Below, one piece after another: positions 52,787-61,037 of a stretch of 64,000 bases of DNA. Numbering within the stretch: the stretch's first letter is position 1; every line of letters begins with the position of its first letter. Position numbers and translations under genes: made by a program. Under the pieces are notes generated by a model. That model worked only from the letters and a program-made list of their open reading frames with translations, ran no database searches and was not told the origin of the DNA. The DNA lies in contig JACZRS010000002.1 in NCBI GenBank assembly GCA_022574595.1, forward strand, positions 186,001 through 250,000, given 5' to 3'. The stretch comes from Planctomycetota bacterium. Lineage in GTDB: Bacteria > Planctomycetota > Phycisphaerae > Phycisphaerales > SM1A02.

Positions 52787-52819
52787 AAAACAAAATCACT
52801 TAATTAGATATGCTATTAA

Positions 52820-54538
52820 TTACTCTTCACCTGGGTGTTTTACATCGGCACGCCAACGATAGCCTTGCTCGGATTCATCCCACTCTAAAACGCTGTAGTC
52901 ATAACAATCGCCAACCGTTGGGGGCTTGGAAAAGTTGTCGTGTGGCGGAGGCGAAGCACATTGCCATTCCAAACTGCGCCCACCCCACGGATTTGCCGGG
53001 GCGCGTTTACCCTTAAACAATGAATGAAGCAGATAGATCGCTACAAGGATAAAGCCGAAGCCTGTCAGGAACGCACCGATCGATGACCACCAGTGGTACT
53101 GTGCAAACAATTCAGTCTGAGCTAGGCTCCAGTTCTCACCTGAATAATCCTGATAACGGCGAGGCATACCTTTGCTACCCAGCATGAACTGTGTGAAAAA
53201 CGTCAAGTTAAACCCAATGAATACCATTGTGAAGGCGATTCGCCCCCAGAATTCCGAATACATCTTCCCGGTCATCTTGGGCCACCAATGATGCAGCCCG
53301 CCGATCATGGCGATTATTGAGCCTCCCATCATTGTGTAATGAAAATGCGCTACAACGAAATAGGTATCGTGCAGGTGAATATCTGTAGCCAGGGCACCCA
53401 GGTGCAGGCCGGTCAATCCCGAAATCGTAAACAAGACTATAAACGCCAGCGCATAAAGCATGGGTGTATTAAGGCTGATCGACCCCTTATAAAGAGTGGC
53501 AATCCAATTGAATACTTTTATCGCAGAGGGAATTGCCACACTAAAAGTAATCGCGGAAAATATCACGTTCATCAATGGCGATTGGCTGGAGACGAACATG
53601 TGATGTCCCCAAACAATAAAGCTGAAGATGGCTATTGCAACCGAGCTGAATGCAATGAACTTGTAGCCGAAAATATGTTTGTGGCTATGAACGGAAATCA
53701 GCTCACTGATAATGCCCATGGCTGGCAAGATCATGATGTAAACAGCTGGATGCGAATAGAACCAGAAAAAGTGCTGAAAGAGAACGGGATCGCCACCATA
53801 GGCCGGATCGAAGATCCCGATATGGAACATTCTTTCCATGGCTAATAGTAAAACGGTAATGCCGATGACCGGCGTGGCCATGACCTGCAGAATGCCGGTG
53901 GCATATATGGCCCAAAGAAATAGGGGCATACGGAACCAGGTCATCCCCGGCGGGCGCAGTCTGTGGATGGTCACGATGAAGTTGATACCGGTGAAGATTG
54001 AGCTAAAGCCAAGAACAAATATGGCAAATGTAACAGGAAGAATCCCATCCATGTTGGAACCGCTAGAGCTATAAGGCACATAGATAGTCCAGCCAGTATC
54101 TACACCACCAAAGAAAACCGATGACACCGCAAGCACCGCGCCGGTTACCCAGAGGTAATAGCTGAACAGATTCAGCCTGGGGAATGCAACATCTTTGGCG
54201 CCAAGCATGATGGGCAAGACGAAGTTGCCTAGTGCTGCTGGAACACTTGGGATAATAACAAGAAACACCATGATGACCCCGTGCATGGTAAACATGACGT
54301 TGTAAGTATCTGGATTTTCAAAAAGCTTGCCCGGGAACATCAATTCCGCGCGCACAAGCATTGCAAACAACCCGCCAAAGAAGAACGCTGTAAGGATTGA
54401 ACATAGGTACATGACCCCGATGCGCTTATGATCCAGCGTGCCCAGCCAGGACATAATGCCTGTTGAGTGCGTGAGATAATTATCAACTTGCGGCGGATCT
54501 TGCGAAGGAATTGGATTGCTTGTGTCACTAGTAGTCAT
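52820..54538 (-). CDS. ctaD: cytochrome c oxidase subunit I, A2-type
   Basis: The catalytic subunit of the terminal oxidase, 572 residues from ATG 54538 (coxB stops two bases before). It has twelve helices and binds heme a, heme a3 and Cu[70 protein letters not shown] and [20 protein letters not shown] are clear. At helix VI the motif is [19 protein letters not shown]: the usual GHPEV Glu is absent and Tyr-Ser precedes HP. That is the mark of A2-type (Rhodothermus-like) oxidases, in which the D-channel ends in this YS pair. Caa3-type partners are coxB with a heme domain. Confidence 0.97.
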   Translation of the reverse strand: MTTSDTSNPIPSQDPPQVDNYLTHSTGIMSWLGTLDHKRIGVMYLCSILTAFFFGGLFAMLVRAELMFPGKLFENPDTYNVMFTMHGVIMVFLVIIPSVPAALGNFVLPIMLGAKDVAFPRLNLFSYYLWVTGAVLAVSSVFFGGVDTGWTIYVPYSSSGSNMDGILPVTFAIFVLGFSSIFTGINFIVTIHRLRPPGMTWFRMPLFLWAIYATGILQVMATPVIGITVLLLAMERMFHIGIFDPAYGGDPVLFQHFFWFYSHPAVYIMILPAMGIISELISVHSHKHIFGYKFIAFSSVAIAIFSFIVWGHHMFVSSQSPLMNVIFSAITFSVAIPSAIKVFNWIATLYKGSISLNTPMLYALAFIVLFTISGLTGLHLGALATDIHLHDTYFVVAHFHYTMMGGSIIAMIGGLHHWWPKMTGKMYSEFWGRIAFTMVFIGFNLTFFTQFMLGSKGMPRRYQDYSGENWSLAQTELFAQYHWWSSIGAFLTGFGFILVAIYLLHSLFKGKRAPANPWGGRSLEWQCASPPPHDNFSKPPTVGDCYDYSVLEWDESEQGYRWRADVKHPGEE

Positions 54539-54539
54539 T

Positions 54540-55637
54540 TTATTGCGGCTCAGCAGCCTCCTCAACAATTTCTGATCGCTTAACAGATATCAACTTGCCA
54601 TCTGAATCTTTCAATTCAGGTAATCTTTTAATAAATTCAATCAATGCCAATACTTTTCGATCCCCAAGTTGTCTGCCAAGTCCGGGGGGCATGGATCTTG
54701 GGTACGCCTTATCGCTGTCTGAAGCTGCGATTTGATCACCCGGGCTGAGAATCGACTTCAGCAGATATTGTTCATCCACCTTTACCGAGCTTCCATCTGC
54801 TAATTTACGTGTGCCGCCATCCTTGAACTTGTTATGGGTTTCCAGGAACGAAGGACCGATCAACGCTTTCCCATCTGTGGTATGACAAGCAGAGCACAGG
54901 TTATATAACAACCTGCCAGCCATGTGCAGCTTCTCATCCGGGACCTTGTCAATCCAGGTATTCAGTTCTTCAATTACTTCTTCAAATTCAACTGCATTGT
55001 AAGCGATAACTTTTCCCACCATTTGCGAATGTTCTGTTCCACAATACTCCGCACAGTAAAGTGGATATTCACCTTCTTGAATGGCTTGGAACCAAATAAA
55101 CGTATTCTTGCCGGGTACAGCATCCATCTTTACCCGGAATGCTGGGATAAAAAGTGCGTGGAGCACATCATCTGAGCGCAGGTTAATCTTGACAGGCACG
55201 CCCACCGGCACATGCAAAACGCTATCAAAATCTTGCGCGCCGTTGGGATATGTAAAGGTCCAAGACCATTGACGCGCCATTGCCTCGATTTCGTAAGAAT
55301 TTTCAGGAGGCGTAATGATTCTGACATACCCTTGCAAACCCAGGAAGAAAATCAAAATGACAAGAATTATTGGTATGCCCGTCCATGTAAGCTCTAAAAT
55401 AGTGTTATGAGTAGCGCCTCCAGTATCAGCAACATGTTCCTTGCGTCGATATTTGAAGCAAAAGATCACCATCAGCGCCACGATCAGCACAAAGAAAAAT
55501 ATGCAGATTTGGGTTATGACGTTAAATACAAAATCCACTTCCGTAGCTACTGATGAACCCGGTTCAGGAAACCAGAAACCACCGCCGGTACGTCCAGTTT
55601 GTGCTATTAGCGATGATGCCAATAAGAGGAGGCTCAT
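54540..55637 (-). CDS. ctaC: cytochrome c oxidase subunit II with C-terminal cytochrome c domain
   Basis: A 365-residue caa3-type subunit II. Two N-terminal helices ([20 protein letters not shown] and [20 protein letters not shown]) anchor a periplasmic CuA domain. The CuA ligands are in [20 protein letters not shown] and [16 protein letters not shown] (Cys-x3-Cys, His, Met). A cytochrome c domain follows from about residue 240 with [19 protein letters not shown], heme motif CSACH, and a distal Met in [15 protein letters not shown]. So electrons pass from cytochrome c or ACIII through the fused heme to CuA. The start overlaps the sco gene by four bases (ATGA). Confidence 0.96.
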   Translation of the reverse strand: MSLLLLASSLIAQTGRTGGGFWFPEPGSSVATEVDFVFNVITQICIFFFVLIVALMVIFCFKYRRKEHVADTGGATHNTILELTWTGIPIILVILIFFLGLQGYVRIITPPENSYEIEAMARQWSWTFTYPNGAQDFDSVLHVPVGVPVKINLRSDDVLHALFIPAFRVKMDAVPGKNTFIWFQAIQEGEYPLYCAEYCGTEHSQMVGKVIAYNAVEFEEVIEELNTWIDKVPDEKLHMAGRLLYNLCSACHTTDGKALIGPSFLETHNKFKDGGTRKLADGSSVKVDEQYLLKSILSPGDQIAASDSDKAYPRSMPPGLGRQLGDRKVLALIEFIKRLPELKDSDGKLISVKRSEIVEEAAEPQ

Positions 55638-56521
55638 GCTTGCACACCTCCCACTGCGAGCTTATGTTTTTTAACTTTAAGTTCATGTCGCCACAACATA
55701 CCCAGGCCGAACAGAGTTATTATAATTGTTGCAGCTGCGCCCAAAGCCATGACTTTTCGCGCAGCTATAACGTATTTCCCTGCTGATGGATCAAATGTTG
55801 AACACCATAGAACAACACGATCCCAGCTCGAACCGATTGAGCCTGCCGAGGCCTCGATAAGGGCTTTATCCATGGTTTGAGCTTCTGGCATCATGGTATT
55901 GAGATATCTTGAAATGCGACCCTCCGGCGTAACAATAATTATGCTAGCACCATGGGCGTAGTCACTTGTGCGCTCTATATACTTAAAACCAAATCCCAGT
56001 GAATCGGTTAGCGACTTGATGCTTTGTTTATCACCGGTAAGAAAATGCCAACCATCTTCTGCAGACTCACGCTCATAGGCGCCCAGATAGGCAGTCTTTT
56101 TAACTTGGGCCAGGCGATAGTTTTCTTCATGATTAATTGAGAATGTAATAACCTGAAAGTCCTTACCCGCCGACCACTCGAGTTCCTTCATGGCAGCGGT
56201 TAAGCCGTTTAATGTTTCAGTGCAAAGATTTCTGCATCTGTAAAACACGGGAGTAATAATTACCGGCCTGGTGCTATCAAAGTATTCACCAAGCTTTATG
56301 GTTTTTCCAGTTTCATCCTTAAATTCAAGATCAAGGGGGATCTGACCACTAAGCTTTTCAGTTATTCCCACACCTTCTGGCGGTTCGGCATCGCTTTGAC
56401 TTGGCGTTTGCGCGTAAGCCCCGGAACCCCATGAACTAGTAACTGCAAAGAGAATAGCGCTTGCAACCAAGCGTTGCAGACGGACAAACTTTCTGGTTTT
56501 AAAGCTCCTAATCATCATCAA
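55634..56521 (-). CDS. SCO1/SenC-family CuA assembly protein
   Basis: A 295-residue envelope protein that delivers copper to, or reduces, the CuA site of coxB. An N-terminal hydrophobic segment runs to about residue 37 (FAVTSSWGSGAYAQ), and a second helix is near the C-terminus (KVMALGAAATIIITLFGLGM). The thioredoxin-like domain has DLEFKDETGKTIKLGEYFDS and PVIITPVFYRCRNLCTETLN, whose CxxxC is the copper site. The distal copper His of SCO proteins is in SDYAHGASIIIVTPEG. It is placed between the unknown gene and coxB with four-base overlaps. Confidence 0.92.
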   Translation of the reverse strand: MMMIRSFKTRKFVRLQRLVASAILFAVTSSWGSGAYAQTPSQSDAEPPEGVGITEKLSGQIPLDLEFKDETGKTIKLGEYFDSTRPVIITPVFYRCRNLCTETLNGLTAAMKELEWSAGKDFQVITFSINHEENYRLAQVKKTAYLGAYERESAEDGWHFLTGDKQSIKSLTDSLGFGFKYIERTSDYAHGASIIIVTPEGRISRYLNTMMPEAQTMDKALIEASAGSIGSSWDRVVLWCSTFDPSAGKYVIAARKVMALGAAATIIITLFGLGMLWRHELKVKKHKLAVGGVQA

Positions 56522-56886
56522 TCACCCTGCATGTCGAAGGCTGACGCCTGGGCGCCGCCATGTTGCTCTATTACTAACTGGACCGCTCTATCGATGGGAA
56601 TTGCTAAATACCGCTTAATCTCTCCACTTTCATCTTCGCGCTCAACCCAATGAGGGGTATTGCTTAGAACCTGCAATTGCTTAGCGCGAAGCTTCTTGAC
56701 ATCAATTCGCGGCTGTTCAGTAAACACTTCCTTTACCTCGGATGCCTTTACATTGTAATAAAGCGCAACAGTTGCCAGAACGGTTACAACCAACAAAACC
56801 GTACCAACCAAACCAATCATCCAGGTATACCCAGCAGATGGATCCTCGTGATCGTGTATGTTGTGTTCGTAGTGTGTACTCATCAT
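56518..56886 (-). CDS. small membrane protein of the ACIII-oxidase operon, unknown
   Basis: A 122-residue inner-membrane protein with one helix (WMIGLVGTVLLVVTVLATVA, about 22-41) near the N-terminus and a periplasmic tail. A histidine-rich start (STHYEHNIHDHEDP) precedes the helix. The tail has VKKLRAKQLQVLSNTPHWVE and YLAIPIDRAVQLVIEQHGG. The AIPIDRA..LV.E ending recurs, as I recall, in small proteins of ACIII loci in planctomycetes; I cannot check this. The start is ATG-ATG at 56886/56883; a TTG frame to 56934 is unlikely. It overlaps sco by four bases. It may be an assembly or bridging subunit. Confidence 0.7.
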   Translation of the reverse strand: MMSTHYEHNIHDHEDPSAGYTWMIGLVGTVLLVVTVLATVALYYNVKASEVKEVFTEQPRIDVKKLRAKQLQVLSNTPHWVEREDESGEIKRYLAIPIDRAVQLVIEQHGGAQASAFDMQGD

Positions 56887-56972
56887 TAAACCGCTTAAAG
56901 TAACTGTCTTGTCAAGCCAAAGGATTATTGCCAAAAGTCGGAAATCCGCTAAGGTGGACTTGGCTGCTTTAC

Positions 56973-58286
56973 TTAAATATTTTCATAAGCCAGGGACTCA
57001 TATAATCGAGGATCGTGTTCAGGGATAAGCGCTTGATTGCGTAAGGCAAATGCAGCTCCACCGAACATTAAACATGCAAACCCAAGCCAAAGTGTCAGGT
57101 CAAAGAACTGAAAACTCAGATCATATTCAGCTGCGTACTGCGAAACTGGGAAATCTATTGAAAGAGCTTCATAACTAGTAGCCTCAGCGAACATCTCCAT
57201 TGGAATAGAAGGCATGGTTAGCCAATACATATCAACATAGTGTATGGCAAACAACCAAAGACATGCCGAAACCAGCATAATCTTAAACCGCTTAGGATGT
57301 TTTGAAAGCAATACAATAAACGGCACAAAAAAGTGACCGAAGATTATCAGATAACTTAACCATTTCCATGAGCCGAGTTGGCGTATCATAAACCAGGTAG
57401 TTTCTTCAGGAATGTTGGCGTACCAAATCAGCATGTACTGGCTATAGCCAATATATGCCCAGAAAATTATGCCAAAGGCGAAGAGGAACTTGCCCATCTC
57501 TTGATGATGCTCTGTTGTTATCGATTGTGTAACGCGGCCTGTTTTCTGCAGGAAGCTGACCATTAAGATCAAGGTGGCTCCGAAGCCGCAGCAGCTTGCA
57601 GCAAAGAAATATACGCCGAACATCGTGCTGAACCATGCATACTCCAGAGTCATGATCCAATCAATTGCTGCGTAGGATTGTGTAAAGGCGTAAAGAAGCA
57701 TTGCTGGAGCAGCTATCGTTTGCATTCGGGTTGTGGTTTTGGCGTCACCAGTTGTATCTTGTGCAATTGAATTGCCAACGAAGAAACGAGCGAGCACGAA
57801 CCAAATCACAAAGTATGCCGCCGCCCGCAGTGTCCAGAACATGGGGTTCAAGTACGCATCTTTATATTCGAGCATTGCTTGCTCTGGGGAACCCTCAGGC
57901 AATGCATCTGCACCCACCGTCCAGTGATAAAGCTCGTGCGCGTTACCTGTCCAGACAAGAACAATAATTGGAATGAAACCAATCCATATCCACTTAAGAT
58001 TCGCTACCAATCCTTCACTAATACGCCTAACTACCACGCTCCAACCTGCCCGAGTTAGATGCTGAAGTATTGTGAAGAATAACGCGCCCAGGCAAATGCT
58101 CAGCACAAAGAAGTACGCAACCAAGTAGGCGCGCCAAAATCTTGCGGAGTCATCGCCCATTAACTTACTAAGTCCGTAACTGCCCGCAATTAGCAAAATC
58201 CCAAGTCCGCCAAGGCGCATATACAGCTTGGGACCCAGTTCGCCCAGATATCTGTTTTCATTTGGTAATGCGCTTGCTGCTGCCAC
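56973..58286 (-). CDS. actF: alternative complex III subunit ActF
   Basis: A 437-residue membrane subunit of the quinol:cytochrome c oxidoreductase ACIII, with about ten helices. It is a relative of ActC (NrfD-like) that lacks the quinone site. Helices and motifs: YLGELGPKLYMRLGGLGILL, AYLVAYFFVLSICLGALFFT, HHQEMGKFLFAFGIIFWAYI with Tyr-Ser-Gln, and ISYLIIFGHFFVPFIVLLSK. The tail DPRLYESLAYENI is hydrophilic. The conserved HEMGKxLFAFxxFWAYIxFSQ region is clear. It is two bases after actE and 86 before the unknown gene. Confidence 0.93.
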   Translation of the reverse strand: MAAASALPNENRYLGELGPKLYMRLGGLGILLIAGSYGLSKLMGDDSARFWRAYLVAYFFVLSICLGALFFTILQHLTRAGWSVVVRRISEGLVANLKWIWIGFIPIIVLVWTGNAHELYHWTVGADALPEGSPEQAMLEYKDAYLNPMFWTLRAAAYFVIWFVLARFFVGNSIAQDTTGDAKTTTRMQTIAAPAMLLYAFTQSYAAIDWIMTLEYAWFSTMFGVYFFAASCCGFGATLILMVSFLQKTGRVTQSITTEHHQEMGKFLFAFGIIFWAYIGYSQYMLIWYANIPEETTWFMIRQLGSWKWLSYLIIFGHFFVPFIVLLSKHPKRFKIMLVSACLWLFAIHYVDMYWLTMPSIPMEMFAEATSYEALSIDFPVSQYAAEYDLSFQFFDLTLWLGFACLMFGGAAFALRNQALIPEHDPRLYESLAYENI

Positions 58287-58288
58287 GT

Positions 58289-58990
58289 TTAATTAGGCTC
58301 CTTAAAGAGCTTGATAGTCGGTAGGTCACGTCGTTGATCTGCCGGAAGGTCGTTAAGGTTTGCATCCTGACTTTTCTGCAAAGCTTTGACATAGGCAACG
58401 ATGGCCCAGCGATCCGCCAGGGGTATTTGTGCTGCGTAACCAGACATAGTTCTTACACCGTTGGTTATCGTATTGAAAAGCTGCCCAATTGGCTGTTCAC
58501 TAATGAGCTGTTCGTGCAGACTTTTGGGCTGCACCCAGGTAGAGCCTTTGACAACTGCCGGATCTGAATTTTCTAAAATTTCCTGTGCGCGCTTGTTAAC
58601 CATGCCGTCGCCATAGCCTGCATAGCCGTGGCAGGGAGTACAGTAGATATTAAAGCGTGCGCGCCCACGTTGTAATAGATCCATATCCACACGAACTTGT
58701 GCGGGGAAAGTAGTCGCCCAAGCATCGTTAACTACACCGAGGTTGTAATGACTATCCTCTTTAAGATTGCCACGTGCAACCGTACCAGCCACGGGTGGAC
58801 GCATAGCTCGCCCATCTAAGAATAAATCATTTGAGTGCTGGGCTCTGAACTTCGGTTGATTGTCCATATCCTGGACAAAATGAATGCGTGGTTTCTTGGT
58901 GGACATTGATCTTGCTGTTGCTGCTAAAGCCAACGGGATCATTGCCACCGTTATCACTACTGTAACTATAAAGATCACAACTTTAATCAT
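58289..58990 (-). CDS. actE: alternative complex III monoheme cytochrome c ActE
   Basis: A 233-residue periplasmic cytochrome c with an N-terminal membrane anchor (VVIFIVTVVITVAMIPLALA). The heme motif is Cys117-x2-Cys120-His121 in FNIYCTPCHGYAGYGDG; the distal Met is probably in VRTMSGYAAQIPLADRW. The N-terminal half has FRAQHSNDLFLDGRAMRPPV and VARGNL, which is the ActE family pattern. It passes electrons from the iron-sulphur subunit towards the oxidase. It is two bases from actF and two from actD. Confidence 0.95.
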   Translation of the reverse strand: MIKVVIFIVTVVITVAMIPLALAATARSMSTKKPRIHFVQDMDNQPKFRAQHSNDLFLDGRAMRPPVAGTVARGNLKEDSHYNLGVVNDAWATTFPAQVRVDMDLLQRGRARFNIYCTPCHGYAGYGDGMVNKRAQEILENSDPAVVKGSTWVQPKSLHEQLISEQPIGQLFNTITNGVRTMSGYAAQIPLADRWAIVAYVKALQKSQDANLNDLPADQRRDLPTIKLFKEPN

Positions 58991-58992
58991 GG

Positions 58993-59637
58993 CTAAGCTG
59001 GGACCTCCTCGACTGCTGTTGCGCCTAACGATGTGAGCATTTCCGCAGTCTTTTCTTGGTAAAAATTAGGATCACGCGCTTCAATCACGATGAAGAATCG
59101 ATCATCAGTCACACGTGCAAAACGCTTAACGTTAAAACACGGGTGATAGAACTGTGGCAACTTATTTAATACAAACATGAAAACAACACAGCTAATCGCA
59201 GCAAGCAGAATGGTTAACTCGAACATTACGGGAATCCATGTGGGGATACTTGCAAACGGTTTGCCGCTGACTAGAAATGCGTAACCCGTAACCGTAATTG
59301 GACCGCTCCAAAGTTCAAGGGTCGCTGCGTTAGTATACCATTGCAAGAGAGCGCCGAGAATTGCACCGGTAATGCCCGCTCCCAAAACAATCCACGGCAA
59401 TATTGTGGGGCGAACACCCATAGCTTTATCCAAACCATGTACCGGAAACGGCACGCAGCAATCCCACCACTTATATCCTGCTTCGTTGACTTTCTTAGCC
59501 GCACTAAGAATTGCGCCAGGAGTTTCAAACTCTGCCAATAAGCCAAACATCTTTACTTCAGATGATTCGCTATTTTTGCTCTTATCACCGATCGCTTGCA
59601 TGGTTTCTTTAGCCATGGTTGTTCCTGAATCATTCAT
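58993..59637 (-). CDS. actD: alternative complex III subunit ActD (DUF3341)
   Basis: A 214-residue membrane subunit with two helices (ILPWIVLGAGITGAILGALL and MFELTILLAAISCVVFMFVL). The DUF3341 family starts with GLLAEFETPGAILSAAKKVN, then WWDCCVPFPVHGLDKAMG, as here. A C-terminal ferredoxin-like half is FFIVIEARDPNFYQEKTAEM. It sits at the interface of the ActC/ActF membrane arm. Its start overlaps the actC stop by one base; an alternative ATG is eight codons in. Confidence 0.95.
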   Translation of the reverse strand: MNDSGTTMAKETMQAIGDKSKNSESSEVKMFGLLAEFETPGAILSAAKKVNEAGYKWWDCCVPFPVHGLDKAMGVRPTILPWIVLGAGITGAILGALLQWYTNAATLELWSGPITVTGYAFLVSGKPFASIPTWIPVMFELTILLAAISCVVFMFVLNKLPQFYHPCFNVKRFARVTDDRFFIVIEARDPNFYQEKTAEMLTSLGATAVEEVPA

Positions 59638-61037
59638 CAGTGATCACCTCCATGGTCAGCATGCGGATTAGCCTGTGGCATCACGGCTTTAACTTCCGCA
59701 ATGGCAATTACAGGCAAGAAGCGGATGAAGAGTAAGAACAGTGTCAAGAACAATCCGAAGCTGCCGGCAAACATTACAAGATCAACCCAGGTTGGCGTAA
59801 AGTAATCCCAACTAGATGGCAGGAAGTCCTGCGTTAGTGAAGTAACAATAATCACGAAGCGCTCGAACCACATGCCTACATTTACCAGCAAACTCGCAAT
59901 AAACATGATTAGAATGCTTTGGCGAGCCTTCCTGAACCAGAAAATCTGCGGCACAATTACGTTACACGAAACCATGATCCAGTAGGCCCAGGCGTATTGC
60001 CCGAAGGCGCGGTTTACAAACGCAAACGATTCGTACATGGATCCGCTATACCAGGCTGTGAAGAACTCCATTGCGTAGGCATAACCCACCATAGAACCCG
60101 TCACCAGAATGATCTTGTTCATATTCTCCAGGTGACGCATGGTGATGAAGTCTTTAAGACCCCACCACTGCCGGGCAGGAATTGCCAACGTCATAACCAT
60201 GGCAAATCCACTAAAAATCGCACCAGCAACAAAGTAAGGCGGGAAAATTGTGGTATGCCAACCTGGAAGTTGTGCTACTGCAAAGTCAAACGACACCACA
60301 GAGTGAACCGACAGAACCAGAGGCGTCGCCAAAGCTGCAAGTAATAAATAAGCTCGCTCATAACGATGCCAATGCCGCATACTTCCGCGCCAACCAAGCG
60401 CAAATATGCCATAGGCGATGGCTTTGAATTTCGTTGTTGCTCGATCGCGCAAAGTCGCTAAATCGGGCACCATTCCCACATACCAAAACAGCAGTGACAC
60501 GGTGAAGTAAGTACCGACGGCAAACACATCCCAAAGCAGCGGGCTTCTAAACTGTGGCCACATCTCCATTTGGTTGGGAATTGGAAACAGCCAATAAGTA
60601 ACCCATACGCGGCCGACGTGAATGCCCGGATACATACCCGCACAAATAACCGCAAAGATCGTCATAGCCTCAGCGAAGCGATTGATTGCGGTGCGCCATT
60701 TTTGCCGAAACAAAAACAAGATCGCTGAGATCAATGTTCCTGCGTGTCCGATTCCAACCCAGAACACGAAGTTGACTATTGGGAAGCCCCACATGGCTGG
60801 ATTCTGGTTACCCCAAACACCAACACCCGTCCAGAACAAATAGCCGATGAGAATTCCAAGTATTCCAAGGAAAGTTGAGGAAATTGCAAAGCAGATATAC
60901 CAAGCGCGCGGCGGCCGACGTCGCTCATTGACATTACAAATAGTGTTGGTCACAGATGCAAAGTCATCGTGGCCTAGCACCAATGGTGAGCGCTTCGTAG
61001 GGTCGTCGAGCGTGTTGTCAATCGGCAACGTCGTCAT
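59637..61037 (-). CDS. actC: alternative complex III quinone-binding subunit ActC
   Basis: A 466-residue NrfD-like membrane subunit with about ten helices; it holds the quinol-oxidation site of ACIII. Motifs: [40 protein letters not shown] with the conserved [64 protein letters not shown] and [20 protein letters not shown]. These match ActC of Rhodothermus-type complexes. It overlaps actB by four bases (ATGA) and actD by one. Confidence 0.96.
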   Translation of the reverse strand: MTTLPIDNTLDDPTKRSPLVLGHDDFASVTNTICNVNERRRPPRAWYICFAISSTFLGILGILIGYLFWTGVGVWGNQNPAMWGFPIVNFVFWVGIGHAGTLISAILFLFRQKWRTAINRFAEAMTIFAVICAGMYPGIHVGRVWVTYWLFPIPNQMEMWPQFRSPLLWDVFAVGTYFTVSLLFWYVGMVPDLATLRDRATTKFKAIAYGIFALGWRGSMRHWHRYERAYLLLAALATPLVLSVHSVVSFDFAVAQLPGWHTTIFPPYFVAGAIFSGFAMVMTLAIPARQWWGLKDFITMRHLENMNKIILVTGSMVGYAYAMEFFTAWYSGSMYESFAFVNRAFGQYAWAYWIMVSCNVIVPQIFWFRKARQSILIMFIASLLVNVGMWFERFVIIVTSLTQDFLPSSWDYFTPTWVDLVMFAGSFGLFLTLFLLFIRFLPVIAIAEVKAVMPQANPHADHGGDH

